From contig JAJGOT010000313.1 of assembly GCA_022457155.1 (NCBI GenBank), forward strand, positions 326,501 through 390,500: a stretch of 64,000 nt of DNA, given 5' to 3'. The position numbers were made by a program, and so were the translations under genes. Below are positions 17,055 to 26,021 of the stretch, one piece after another (position 1 is the first letter of the stretch; each line of letters starts with the position of its first letter). A model generated the notes under the pieces. The model was given only the letters and a program-made list of their open reading frames with translations, ran no database searches and was not told the origin of the DNA. Source of the stretch: Cladopsammia gracilis (lineage: Eukaryota; Cnidaria; Anthozoa; Scleractinia; Dendrophylliidae).

Positions 17055-17408
17055 AAAAGGAAATAAAAAATTAAAATCCCATTTTATCTGGATAAAGCTC
17101 AATTTTAACCAATCATTTCTCCAATTTAGTCAACTGTGATTTAGATGAAATGTAGCAGAAATTTTCTTGAATTGCCATTTTCCGCTGATTTTCAGCGAAA
17201 GATTTTCATCCCCGGAGAGATTTTCATCTCAAAATCCGTTTTCAGGAAGATTTTTCATCCCAAATCCATTTTTGTGGGCGTTTTTTCGTTCTGAAATCTA
17301 TTTTTTGGGGAGATTTTTCATCCCCCGGACATCCCTTCATTTATTAAATTTGGAAAAAAATTTGGAAAAAAATTTTCCTCCAAATAATATGGGAGGAATG
17401 CTCCGGAG
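17055..17408. repeat. Long direct repeat, copy 1
   Basis: About 350 bp, from the ATTTTATCTGGATAAA segment to GGAGGAATGCTCCGG, is repeated with moderate divergence at 17681-18020. It contains TTTCATCCCCCGGACATCCC and a doubled TTTGGAAAAAAA block. No gene is visible. Confidence 0.85.
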
Positions 17409-17680
17409 GAAATTTCATTCCAAAATCAGTTTCCGGAGGATTTCATTTTCATTTTCCGGAGGGATTTCAATTCAAATTCTGGAGGGGTTTTCATTTTCCG
17501 GAGGCATTTTCATTTTTCTGGAAGGCATTTTCTGCTCCAGAAAAATCCATTTTTCCGGAGGCATTTTCTGCTCCAGAAAAACTCATTTTTTTCCGGAGGC
17601 ATTTTCATTTTCATTTTCCGGAGGGATTTCATTTTCATTTTCCGGAGGGATTCCAAAATTCAACAGTTTTTATGCTGAGA
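17409..17680. repeat. Tandem TTTTCCGGAGG/ATTTTCATTT repeats
   Basis: The spacer between the two long direct repeats is built from short units combining TTTTCCGGAGG with TTTCATTTTCATT, plus two GGCATTTTCTGCTCCAGAAAAA units like those of the right half of the big array. No credible gene. Confidence 0.8.
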
Positions 17681-18020
17681 AAAGGGGAAATAACACATTT
17701 AAAACCCCATTTTATCTGGATAAAACTCAATTTTATCCAATCATTTCTCCAATTTAGTTAACTGAGTTTTAGCTGACATGGGCAGAAAAATTTCTTGGCT
17801 TTGAATTTTCCGCTGATTTTCAGCGGAAGATTTTCAAACCCCGGAGAGATTTTCAATCCCCGGAGGATTTTCATCCCAAAATCCGTTTTTGGGGGTGATT
17901 TTTCATCACAAAAGCCGTTTGGGGAGATTTTTCATCCCCCGGACATCCCTTCATTTATTAAATTTGGAAAAAAAATTTGGAAAAAAATTTTCCTCCAAAT
18001 AATATGGGAGGAATGCTCCG
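17681..18020. repeat. Long direct repeat, copy 2
   Basis: The diverged second copy of the 17055-17408 repeat ends with the same GGGAGGAATGCTCCGG before the palindromic array begins. Several small indels distinguish the copies. Confidence 0.85.
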
Positions 18021-18026
18021 GCGAAT

Positions 18027-19200
18027 TCAGGGGGTCAAATTCGTTTTTCTGGAGCAGATATTTTTTCCAGAATTTAAATTCATTTTTCTGGAACAGATAT
18101 TTTTTCCAGAATTTAAATTCAAATTCATTTTTCTGGAACAGATATCTGCTCCAGAATTTAAATTCAAATTCATTTTTCTGGAACAGATATCTGCTCCAGA
18201 ATTTAAATTCGTTTTTCTGGAGCAGATATTTTTTCCAGAATTTAAATTTAAATTCGTTTTTCTGGAACAGATATTTTTTCCAGAAAAATCACTGCTCCAG
18301 AATTTAAATTCGTTTTTCTGGAACAGATATTTTTTCCAGAAAATTCAAATTCATTTTTCTGGAACAGATATCTCTCCAGAAAAATCAAATTCGTTTTTTC
18401 TGGAGCAGATATTTTTTCTAGAATTCAAATTCATTTTTCTGGAGCAGATATTTTTTCCAGAATTCAAATTCGTTTTTTCTGGAGCAGATATTTTTTCCAG
18501 AATTCAAAATTCAAATTCATTTTTCTGGAGCAGATATTTTTTCCAGAAAAACGAATTCGTTTTTCTGGAGCAGATATTTTTTCCAGAATTCAAAATTCAA
18601 AATTCAAAAATTCGTTTTTTCTGGAGCAGATATCTGCTCCAGAAAAATCCATTTTTTCTGGAATAGATATCTGCTCCAGAAAAATCCATTTTTTCCGGAA
18701 TAGATTTCTGCTCCAGAAAAATCTATTTTTTTTTCTGGAATAGATTTCTGCTCCAGAAAAATCCATTTTTTCCGGAAGGCATTTTCTGCTCCAGAAAAAT
18801 CCATTTTTTTTCTGGAAGGCATTTTCTGCTCCAGAAAAATCCATTTTTTTTTCTGGAATAGATATCTGCTCCAGAAAAATCCATTTTTTCTGGAATAGAT
18901 ATCTGCTCCAGAAAAATCCATTTTTTCCGGAAGGCATTTTCTGCTCCAGAAAAATCCATTTTTTCTGGAAGGCATTTTCTGCTCCAGAAAAATCCATTTT
19001 TTCTGGAAGGCATTTTCTGCTCCAGAAAAATCCATTTTTTCTGGAATATCTGCTCCAGAAAAATCCATTTTTTCCGGAAGGCATTTTCTGCTCCAGAAAA
19101 ATCCATTTTTTCTGGAAGGCATTTTCTGCTCCAGAAAAATCCATTTTTTCTGGAATAGATATCTGCTCCAGAAAAATCCATTTTTTCCGGAGGGGTTTTG
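18027..19200. repeat. Palindromic tandem array (units about 36-48 bp)
   Basis: About 28 units each pair TTTTTCTGGA(G/A)(C/T)AGATAT with a downstream inverted partner (TCTGCTCCAGAAAAA or TTTTTTCCAGAA). The left half uses AATTTAAATTC linkers, while the right half uses AAATCCATTTTTTC linkers, with GGCATTTTCTGCTCC variants interspersed. Unit lengths are not multiples of three, so all frames stay open without being genes. The CCAGAAAAA/TTTTTCTGG arms could form cruciforms. Confidence 0.9.
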
Positions 19201-19273
19201 AAATTCAAAATACATTTTCCGGAGGGGATTCATTTTCATTTTCCGGAGTGGAAAATTTCCCCTGAGGAAAAAA

Positions 19274-19495
19274 ATGATTGGAAAGAAAATGCCTTCAAAT
19301 TCAAATGCGAAAAGAAAAAAACTGAGTGAAAGTGACGACGAAATTGATTCCATTGACCTGCTGATGGAAAGCTATGTGAATTTGGAAAAGTGGGTTGAAG
19401 AGATTGCCGCAGATATGAAAAAACAAACTGAATTGTTTGAGAAAATGATGACTGAATCAACTCATTGCAAATTCTGCGAATCTGCACAAATCTGA
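19274..19495 (+). CDS. Small acidic/helical protein, 73 aa
   Basis: The reading frame starts ATGATTGG, with a second Met at 19289 (MPSNSNAKRKKLSESDDEID). It has a basic then acidic N-terminus, a helical body (LMESYVNLEKWVEEIAADMKKQTELFEKMM) and a C-terminal CKFCESAQ. The style resembles the acidic coiled-coil protein at 6089-6439. It sits between the repeat array and converging minus-strand genes. The evidence is only composition and an uninterrupted frame. Confidence 0.4.
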   Translation: MIGKKMPSNSNAKRKKLSESDDEIDSIDLLMESYVNLEKWVEEIAADMKKQTELFEKMMTESTHCKFCESAQI

Positions 19496-19558
19496 AAAAA
19501 GTTCTGCCTTTTCCAGAATTGAATTCTGGAAAAGATTTTCTCCCTGATCTCAGCGAGA

Positions 19559-20185
19559 TCAAACTTCATCGTCCTCATTCTTGTCCTCAAAGTCATCAAA
19601 CGCTGAGGCCGCTTGAACCATTTCTTCCACCAAAACTTCGTCCACAATGCATGTGATCGCTTTCACATTTCCGCAGAAAAGATGTTTGATTGAAAACACA
19701 ACTTGTCCCCGGAGAGGAACGCCAGTGAGTTTTGAGGGCTTCGGGATGAGTTTTTTTTTCCCATCAGAGCATAACTCCCAGATTCTGCAGGAGAAATCCT
19801 GTCCTGGAATTTTGGAGGGGTAGATTTTCGCATAAATCTTTTCCTGATTTGACTTATCCACTTTCAAGAGAGAGAAATCACCCTCATGGAATTTAGCGCA
19901 AGAGGGAAGAAGCTTTTTCACTTCCCCCTGTTTTTTCATGGCAGCGGAATTCAAATGCGTTTCCACTTCGCGGAAAAACTCCATTTCATCTTCCGGAAGG
20001 TGGATTCCCAGAGAAAATGCATCTCCCTGATGAGCAAAAATCTTGAATTTGGTTTGAAGTTTCAGTTGAAGTCGAATGCAGTCCTGATAAATACATGGGA
20101 GTAGACAAAAGTTAATCTTGCCAGAAGATTTTTTCACGGGTTCTAAGAGAGAGATGTCGGGGATAGATATTGTCTAGGGATTCAT
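19559..20185 (-). pseudogene. Conserved adintovirus protein with premature stop at codon 4
   Basis: The frame from about 20173 to 19559 encodes LLEPVKKSSGKINFCLLPC, then YQDCIRLQLKLQTKFKIF and a C-terminal IKHLFCGNVKAITCIVDEVLVEEM. I recognise this as a conserved, uncharacterised protein of adintovirus-like elements. No ATG lies in the open part. An ATG at 20183-20185 is in frame and overlaps the upstream gene's TGA (ATGA), but a TAG follows as codon 4 (20174-20176). Either the gene is inactivated or the stop is read through. The product may bind nucleic acid; this is a guess. Confidence 0.6.
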
Positions 20186-20397
20186 TTTTTGAGAGGAGAT
20201 AAAAAATAAATTAAATCTTGAAAAATCCATTTTTCCATGAACTTGCGATCCTCTTCCAGTCGGACTGGGAGAAAACCAGTGGCCATGTCAACCGCTTTTT
20301 GGAAGTTTCTTTCTGCGTCACACGCTTTTTCCCAGTCCGTTTCCTCTTTGATTTTTTCTGCCTCTTTCGGAGGAGTGGATTTGTTTTCACTTGACAT
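20182..20397 (-). CDS. Small charged helical protein, 71 aa
   Basis: From the ATG at 20397: MSSENKSTPPKEAEKIKEE, then DWEKACDAERNFQKAVDMATGFLPVRL and a C-terminal KWIFQDLIYFLSPLKK. It overlaps the next gene by an ATGA junction at 20182-20185, and its own start lies 24 bp after the stop of the HTH gene, so the three appear to be one transcription unit. No known family. Confidence 0.45.
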   Translation of the reverse strand: MSSENKSTPPKEAEKIKEETDWEKACDAERNFQKAVDMATGFLPVRLEEDRKFMEKWIFQDLIYFLSPLKK

Positions 20398-20420
20398 TTT
20401 TTCTCCAATGAAGAAAAAAT

Positions 20421-20909
20421 TCAAAACGCATTTTGCAAATCCACAAGGGCATCATCCATCGCAACCCGAGCCAGGTTATGATGTTTATAAAGCCCTTTTT
20501 TGGGGTGCGCGTGCATCGCCGTTTCCAATGCAGTTTTCTTTTTCATGAGATAGATGAATTCTTGCAATATGGGTGAAACCCAAGTGACTTCGTGCGATTT
20601 TTCCCCTGAATCCAGAAAATGAGTTTTTTTCTTGCAGAGTTGATTGAAAAAAACTGTGCGTGATAACCCAAATCGTTCCCGAATTTCCTCTGCGGTGAAA
20701 AAGTCTTCCCCGTCAATCTGGATGAATGGTGAGTCTTCTTCCTCCTGAATCCAGAACACTTTTTGGTCGGTTCTTCTGGTATATTTGCTTTTGCCTGAGT
20801 TGAGAACTCGCAAAATCGTTTTGGAAGGAAGACCAGTTTTTTCTGATGCTTCTTTGAATGTGAAAAAAATTTGTTTTTCTTTTCCTTCTTCCTGAATTGA
20901 AAACTTCAT
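20421..20909 (-). CDS. HTH DNA-binding protein, NUMOD1-like, copy 2
   Basis: Residues 15-55 carry FTFKEASEKTGLPSKTILRVL with YTRRTDQKVFWI, paralogous to the HTH protein at 16460-17038. A second HTH-like stretch follows (FFTAEEIRERFGLSRTVFFNQL). The ATG at 20909 is preceded by ATTTAAA. The gene diverges from PolB across a 37-bp spacer, so it is well placed to regulate replication genes. The DNA-binding call rests on motif resemblance only. Confidence 0.55.
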   Translation of the reverse strand: MKFSIQEEGKEKQIFFTFKEASEKTGLPSKTILRVLNSGKSKYTRRTDQKVFWIQEEEDSPFIQIDGEDFFTAEEIRERFGLSRTVFFNQLCKKKTHFLDSGEKSHEVTWVSPILQEFIYLMKKKTALETAMHAHPKKGLYKHHNLARVAMDDALVDLQNAF

Positions 20910-20946
20910 TTTAAATGGGGAAAAAAGATTTTTTTTCTCCATTAAA
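20910..20946. promoter_or_regulatory. 37-bp divergent promoter between HTH gene and PolB
   Basis: TTTAAA abuts the left ATG and ATTAAA the right one, separated by a purine/pyrimidine-asymmetric stretch (GGGGAAAAAAGATTTTTTTTC). Both genes must be expressed from within it. Confidence 0.55.
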
Positions 20947-23900
20947 ATGTCACTGGCTGCATGGCAATCATTTGCGCAAACGACAAATTTGCGAGGTTGG
21001 TCGCGATTGAAAAAAGATGAACTAGTGCAGTTTTTAGCTGAAAATCTTTGGCAAGGAGGGGGAAAAAATCAGCCAAAAACTCGAAAAAGACGAGCCAACC
21101 TAGATGACGAAAATCCAGAAATTAATGTGCCTTTTTTGATTCCGGAAAGAAGAATTGTTCCCCCCAGAGTCATTCCCAGAGCGATTGAAGAAAATGTAGA
21201 TACGGTTATCGATTGGACAAATTGGTTGGAAAGTGTGGATGACGCGGATGTTCGGAGAAGAGCCAATCCCGCAGTGGAAAGATTGAAAGAACAAGTCAGA
21301 AGATTGTGGGAACAGAGACTTGCCGTGGAAGAAGGGCAATCCGCTTTGCGAGGATTCGCGAGACAATTTGTCATTCAAGGAGATGATTCCATTTCTCCCC
21401 AAGATTATTTCCGGAAAGCAAGATGGTTGGTTCTCAGGCTCCTGCGAGAAAATCCACAAACAAGAGTGAAATGCGTTTTGAATGTGGAAATGTCCCAAAC
21501 CAATTTGGCTTCTGGGGAGGAAGTGATTGAAAATCCATTTTTCCATTCCCGGCAGAAAAGGAATTTGGGGAACAACCCAGAGATTTTGGATGAAATGATC
21601 AGAGAAATGATTGAAAATTTGGAAAACTTTAATCGCAGGGGATCCAATTGGGTTTTTGAAAGAGTTTTGCGTTTGGAAATTCATTTTGTGCGCTGGAACC
21701 CCCTGCGAGGATCTGGGTGGATTGAACTGCCTGCTGATTTGGCAAACAAGAAAGCCGTGATCAACATGCAAAATGAAGACGAGATGTGTTTTAAATGGTG
21801 CTTGGGCAGAGCCGCAAATATGGTCAAAGTTCATCCGGAAAGAATCACACCGACTTTGCGAGAACAAACGGAAGAGATGAATTGGGATGGTTGCGAATTT
21901 CCCATGGCCGTGGAAAAAATCTCGATTTTTGAGGCCAGAAATCCTGACATTTCAGTGAACGTTTTTGGCTGGAATGGATCTGTTTTTCCCCTGAGAATCA
22001 CCAAGGAAGAAAGGGGACTTCATGTGGATTTGATTCTGCTGACAGAAGAATTCAAAACGCACTTCTGTCTGGTGAAAAATTTCTCCCGCTTGGCAAGCTC
22101 TCAAGTTTCGCGAAATGGGCATGAAAGATTTTTCTGCAAAAGATGCCTCAATTCATTTCCCAGAGTGGAAAGTCTGGAGAAACACAAAACCATTTGCGGA
22201 GATTTTGAAGCCGCAAGAATTGAACTTCCAGGAGGAACTTGTTCCTTCAAAAACTTCCCAAAAATGATGCATCTGCCTGTTGTTGGATATGCAGATTTTG
22301 AGTCAATTTTGAAACCGCTGGGGGGAACTCAAAAAACCCACGAGCATATTCCCTGCGGATTTGCGTTTCATCTCGTTTCCCCGTTTTTGCAAATGGAGCC
22401 TGTGTTGAAAAGAGCTGCAAATGAAAATGAAGAACTTCCCAAAGAGTTTATTCGAGAATTGATTTCCCGAGTGAGAGAAGCTCACTTGAATTTGCCGAAA
22501 AAGGAAATGATTCCCCTGACCAACCAAGAATGGAAATCATTTCGAGAAGCGGAAGTGTGCTGGCTGTGCCGAGAAGAATTTGGAGAAAAAAGTCTGTCCA
22601 AGGTGAGGGATCACTGCCACTTTTCAGGAAAATTCAGGGGAGCAGCGCATCAATCTTGCAACCTGAAGTTTCAAAGGCCAAAATTCACCCCTGTGTTTTT
22701 TCACAATCTACAAAATTATGACGCCCATCTTTTTGTGCGAGCTTTGGGGACAATGGATGAAGTTTTGAGTGTGACATGCATTCCCAACAACGAGGAGAAA
22801 TATATTTCCTTTTCCCTGAAATTCGAGTTGAAAAAAGAATGGAATGAGGAGAAAGGGAAAGAATTTTCAGTGAAACATGAAATTCGATTTCTGGATTCCT
22901 TCAAATTCACGCTGGCAGGATTGGACTCGCTGGCAAAAAATCTCCCCAAAGAAGAATTGAAAGAAATCACCAGATTTTTTGGTGAGAAAAGCGATTTGAT
23001 GCGGCGAAAAGGAGTTTATCCCTATGAATTCATGACAGGATTTGACAAATTCGAGCGACAATTACCGAAAAAAACCGCGTTTTTTTCCAGATTGAATCAG
23101 GAAAAAATCTCAGATGAAGATTTTGCCCATGCCCAGCGAGTTTGGGAAGAATTTGAATTGGAAAATATGGGCGAGTTTCACGATCTTTATTTGAAAACGG
23201 ATGTGCTGTTGCTTGCAGATGTCATGGAAAGTTTCAGAAAACTTTGCGAAGAAAACTATGAACTGGATCCAGCGCACTATTTTACCACCCCTGGGTTGGC
23301 TTGGGATGCAATGCTGAAAGTGACTGGAGTGAAGTTGGAACTGCTGAAGGATGTGGAACAGTTGTTGATGTTTGAAAAAGGAGTCAGGGGAGGAAACGCA
23401 AATGCATTCAAACGATTTGCGAAAGCAAACAACCAATATATGAAAAATTTCAATCCAAAAGATCCATCTCGTTTCCTGATTTATTTGGACGCAAACAACC
23501 TTTATGGATGGGCCATGTCGCAGCCTCTTCCAGTTGGGAAATTTCAATGGATGAGCGAAGAAGATTTGCAAAACTGGGAAAAGTTTGTGAAAGAAGAAGG
23601 TCAAGGTTGCATTCTGGAAGTTGATCTCATTTATCCCCCAGAATTGCATGACGAGCATAATGATTTTCCCCTGGCTCCGGAAAAACTGGCGCTGGGTGGG
23701 ATTGAAAAACTCACGCAAAATCTGAGGGACAAAGAAGGCATGGTTTTGCACGGACGCAATCTGGCGTTTTATCTTTCCGCCGGAATGAAGTTGAAAAAGA
23801 TCAGGCGAGGAATCAAATTCGAAGAAGCAGCATTTATGAAATGTTATATTGACAAAAACACTGCCCTGAGATCCAAAGGAAAAACGAAATTTGAAAAAGA

Positions 23901-24750
23901 TTTCTTCAAACTCATGAACAACTCAGTCTTTGGGAAAACCATGGAAAACCTGAGAAATCGAGTCACGATTGAACTGGTGAAAGATGCGGAAAGGGCAGAA
24001 AAGCTGGTGAATAAATGCAACTTCGCCGATGTGAAAATTTTCGATGAATTTCTGATTGCGGTTAAGATGAGGAAAACGCGAGTGGTCATGTCAAAACCCA
24101 TCTTTGTTGGGATGTCAATCTTGGATTTGTCCAAACTTTTGATGTATGATTTTCACTATAAATATGTGAAGAAAAAGTGGGAAAATGTTTCTCTCCTGTA
24201 TACCGACACAGATTCTTTGGTGCTGGAAATTGAAACGGAAGATTTCTTTGCTGACATTGCGGGGGATGTGGCAGAATGGTTTGACACAAATGATTTTTCC
24301 CCAAAGCATCCGGCAGTGTTGAATGGAATGCCAATCGTGCCAGGGAACAAGAAAAAGATTGGGTTGATGAAAGATGAATGCGAGGGTGCCATTTTGACAG
24401 AATTTGTCGCCCTGAGACCAAAACTGTATTCTCTCCTGATTGAGGAGAATGCAGAAACCACGGAGGAACAAAAGGCAAAAGGAGTGAAAAAATGCATGAT
24501 CAGGAAGAGTTTGAGACATGCAAACTTTGTGAAATGTTTGAGGACAAAACAAAAGCAACTCAGGAGGCAAAGTATCTTCCGCAGCAGAGGGCACCATTTG
24601 TTCACGGAAAACATGACCAAAATTGCGCTGAGTGCGGAAGATGACAAAAGAGTGATTTTAGGCAATGGAATTGATACGCTGGCTTTGGGGCATTGGAGAC
24701 TGGGAGAAATATTCTCCCCAAATGAGCGTGAGATTTTGGAAAATGGTTAA
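20947..24750 (+). CDS. polB: Protein-primed family B DNA polymerase (inner element)
   Basis: 1267 residues. An N-terminal SAP-like helix pair (LRGWSRLKKDELVQFLAENL) is followed by a basic linker, a C2H2-like finger (FCKRCLNSFPRVESLEKHKTIC, about residue 395), exonuclease motif I YADFES (about 447) and a Cys/His module (CWLCREEF with RDHCHFSGKFRGAAHQSCN, about 537-572) resembling endonuclease VII. Polymerase motif A is DANNLYGWAMSQ (about 847), motif B KLMNNSVFGKTMEN (about 986) and motif C YTDTDSL (about 1084). The C-terminal tail is LSAEDDKRVILGNGIDT. It is intact and would copy the element from its ends using a protein primer. The ATG follows ATTAAA. Confidence 0.95.
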   Translation: MSLAAWQSFAQTTNLRGWSRLKKDELVQFLAENLWQGGGKNQPKTRKRRANLDDENPEINVPFLIPERRIVPPRVIPRAIEENVDTVIDWTNWLESVDDADVRRRANPAVERLKEQVRRLWEQRLAVEEGQSALRGFARQFVIQGDDSISPQDYFRKARWLVLRLLRENPQTRVKCVLNVEMSQTNLASGEEVIENPFFHSRQKRNLGNNPEILDEMIREMIENLENFNRRGSNWVFERVLRLEIHFVRWNPLRGSGWIELPADLANKKAVINMQNEDEMCFKWCLGRAANMVKVHPERITPTLREQTEEMNWDGCEFPMAVEKISIFEARNPDISVNVFGWNGSVFPLRITKEERGLHVDLILLTEEFKTHFCLVKNFSRLASSQVSRNGHERFFCKRCLNSFPRVESLEKHKTICGDFEAARIELPGGTCSFKNFPKMMHLPVVGYADFESILKPLGGTQKTHEHIPCGFAFHLVSPFLQMEPVLKRAANENEELPKEFIRELISRVREAHLNLPKKEMIPLTNQEWKSFREAEVCWLCREEFGEKSLSKVRDHCHFSGKFRGAAHQSCNLKFQRPKFTPVFFHNLQNYDAHLFVRALGTMDEVLSVTCIPNNEEKYISFSLKFELKKEWNEEKGKEFSVKHEIRFLDSFKFTLAGLDSLAKNLPKEELKEITRFFGEKSDLMRRKGVYPYEFMTGFDKFERQLPKKTAFFSRLNQEKISDEDFAHAQRVWEEFELENMGEFHDLYLKTDVLLLADVMESFRKLCEENYELDPAHYFTTPGLAWDAMLKVTGVKLELLKDVEQLLMFEKGVRGGNANAFKRFAKANNQYMKNFNPKDPSRFLIYLDANNLYGWAMSQPLPVGKFQWMSEEDLQNWEKFVKEEGQGCILEVDLIYPPELHDEHNDFPLAPEKLALGGIEKLTQNLRDKEGMVLHGRNLAFYLSAGMKLKKIRRGIKFEEAAFMKCYIDKNTALRSKGKTKFEKDFFKLMNNSVFGKTMENLRNRVTIELVKDAERAEKLVNKCNFADVKIFDEFLIAVKMRKTRVVMSKPIFVGMSILDLSKLLMYDFHYKYVKKKWENVSLLYTDTDSLVLEIETEDFFADIAGDVAEWFDTNDFSPKHPAVLNGMPIVPGNKKKIGLMKDECEGAILTEFVALRPKLYSLLIEENAETTEEQKAKGVKKCMIRKSLRHANFVKCLRTKQKQLRRQSIFRSRGHHLFTENMTKIALSAEDDKRVILGNGIDTLALGHWRLGEIFSPNEREILENG

Positions 24751-24829
24751 TTTTTTTGTGCGGAAATTCAGCGGAGAAATCTTGAAATTGGCCAATTTCA
24801 AGATTTTGTCTTGTGCTGAATTTAGCTTT
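24751..24829. repeat. Inner element subterminal inverted repeat, right
   Basis: This is the inverted counterpart of 5427-5505, differing at one base, and it includes the same 26-bp perfect palindrome around GGCC. It begins immediately after the PolB stop. Confidence 0.85.
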
Positions 24830-25106
24830 AGTAGGTGGTAAAAGAGAGTTCTGAGACACCCTCAAATTCCCCTGAATTTCACACAAATATTTCAGACCCA
24901 ACAAATCTTAAAAATTCAACAATTTCTGTCAGTTTTCACACAACTCACAAATTTGTCAAATCTGCTCAAACTCATCAGAATTGCGTGGTATCTGTTGAAT
25001 TGAACTGATGAAAAATAATTTGTTATTTGTTGAAATCTGCAGGAAATATTTGTGTGAAATTCAGGGGAATTTGAGGGTGTCTCAGAAGTCTCTTTTACCA
25101 CCTACT
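24830..25106. repeat. Inner element right terminal palindrome (277 bp)
   Basis: Identical base for base to 5150-5426 and in the same orientation. The arms are 24830-24893 and 25043-25106. Because the loop is in direct rather than inverted orientation relative to the left end, the two ends are in opposite flip/flop states. Confidence 0.9.
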
Positions 25107-25112
25107 CTGGAT
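25107..25112. other. Target-site duplication, right copy
   Basis: CTGGAT follows the last base of the inner element and equals 5144-5149. Confidence 0.95.
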
Positions 25113-25992
25113 TGAAGTATTTTTCTGAGTCCCGGGCCCCAGCCGTGAATGGCTCTATGAATAGCAGAAGGATGGCTTTCAGGGACCTGCGCTGAGGGTT
25201 CACCCTGAGATTCAGCCGTGCGTCTGAACCCTTCGAGAAGGGGACTACTTCCTCTCGCATGATATGGTCGTAGGCAAACTCCTTTCCGCTAGAGAGTACA
25301 CTTGTTGCCTCGTCAGCCAGCTGCTTACTTCGGATTGTCTCGTACTCAAGCTGGATATTTGTCAACTTGTAGACAAGCTTGCTTGTATCCGAACCCTTGA
25401 CAACTTGAGAGGCCTGGGCGAGCGTAATCTCGAATGTCAAATCGTTGTAGAGGGCCTGCGGGTACATGACGCCGTGGTCCGTTAGAATCTGGTGATCCAG
25501 ATTGATGCGGTATTTGTTCTTGTAAATGGTCTCCAGCTTGTTTTCCACATCCATGCTCGAGGTCTTCTTGTCGCCGGAATTAGAGCGAATCTTGCACAAG
25601 TCAACGCTCTGGATGCCCTCTGAAATCATGTTTTCGCGCTTGTCGACAGAGAGGAAGAGGTCTTCAAAGATCTTGTAAATATCGTACCCGACGGTGTCCT
25701 GGACAGTGGTGGCGGCAAACTTGACAACGAGCCTGTCAACTAGTGCTCTGGAGACATTTTGTACAAGAGAGTTGTTTGCGTGGCCGCCGGTAAGATCGAT
25801 GTTAAAGATCAAGGCAAGCGAGCCCGGCACGATAACTTCATGTTCGTTGAGCTTGGGCACTGTAACGTACAGTGTCTCGCCCGGCTGGGCTGTAGAGCGA
25901 TCAAATGTGATGCGCTTTACGGTGCGCTCTGCTTTCATTGCCCCAAGAATCTTCTCTGCGTTCGTTGGGAGGAGGTTTGGTTGCACAGCCAT
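25107..25992 (-). pseudogene. MCP: Major capsid protein, N-terminal part, interrupted by the inner element
   Basis: About 295 residues from the ATG at 25992 carry MAVQPNLLPTNAEKILGAM, TLYVTVPKLNEHEVIVPGSL, LVVKFAATTVQDTVGYDIYK and RRSLKAILLLFIEPF, which resemble the first jelly roll of Polinton MCPs. The frame runs into the inner element after FNP and meets a stop (TAG) formed by its first bases. The remaining C-terminal part is at 4779-5149. The truncated product would lack most of the second jelly roll. Confidence 0.88.
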
Positions 25993-26021
25993 ATATATAT
26001 GAATTTATATTTATATACATC
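25993..26021. promoter_or_regulatory. 29-bp bidirectional AT-rich promoter (outer element)
   Basis: ATATATATATG reads toward MCP on the left and TTATATACATC toward the membrane protein on the right. Two divergent start codons are separated by only this stretch. Confidence 0.6.

Larger units (their letters stand above)
5150..25106. mobile_element. Inner Polinton/adintovirus, complete, nested in the outer MCP gene
   Basis: A 19,957-bp element begins AGTAGG and ends CCTACT and is flanked on both sides by the hexamer CTGGAT (5144-5149 and 25107-25112). Six-base target duplications and 5'-AG...CT-3' ends are typical of Polintons. The outermost 277 bp at each end are identical, and the next about 79 bp form an inverted repeat with a single mismatch. 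It encodes PolB, integrase, protease, ATPase, MCP and penton, which is the full adintovirus core. The identical ends suggest recent insertion, although some of its genes carry lesions. Confidence 0.95.
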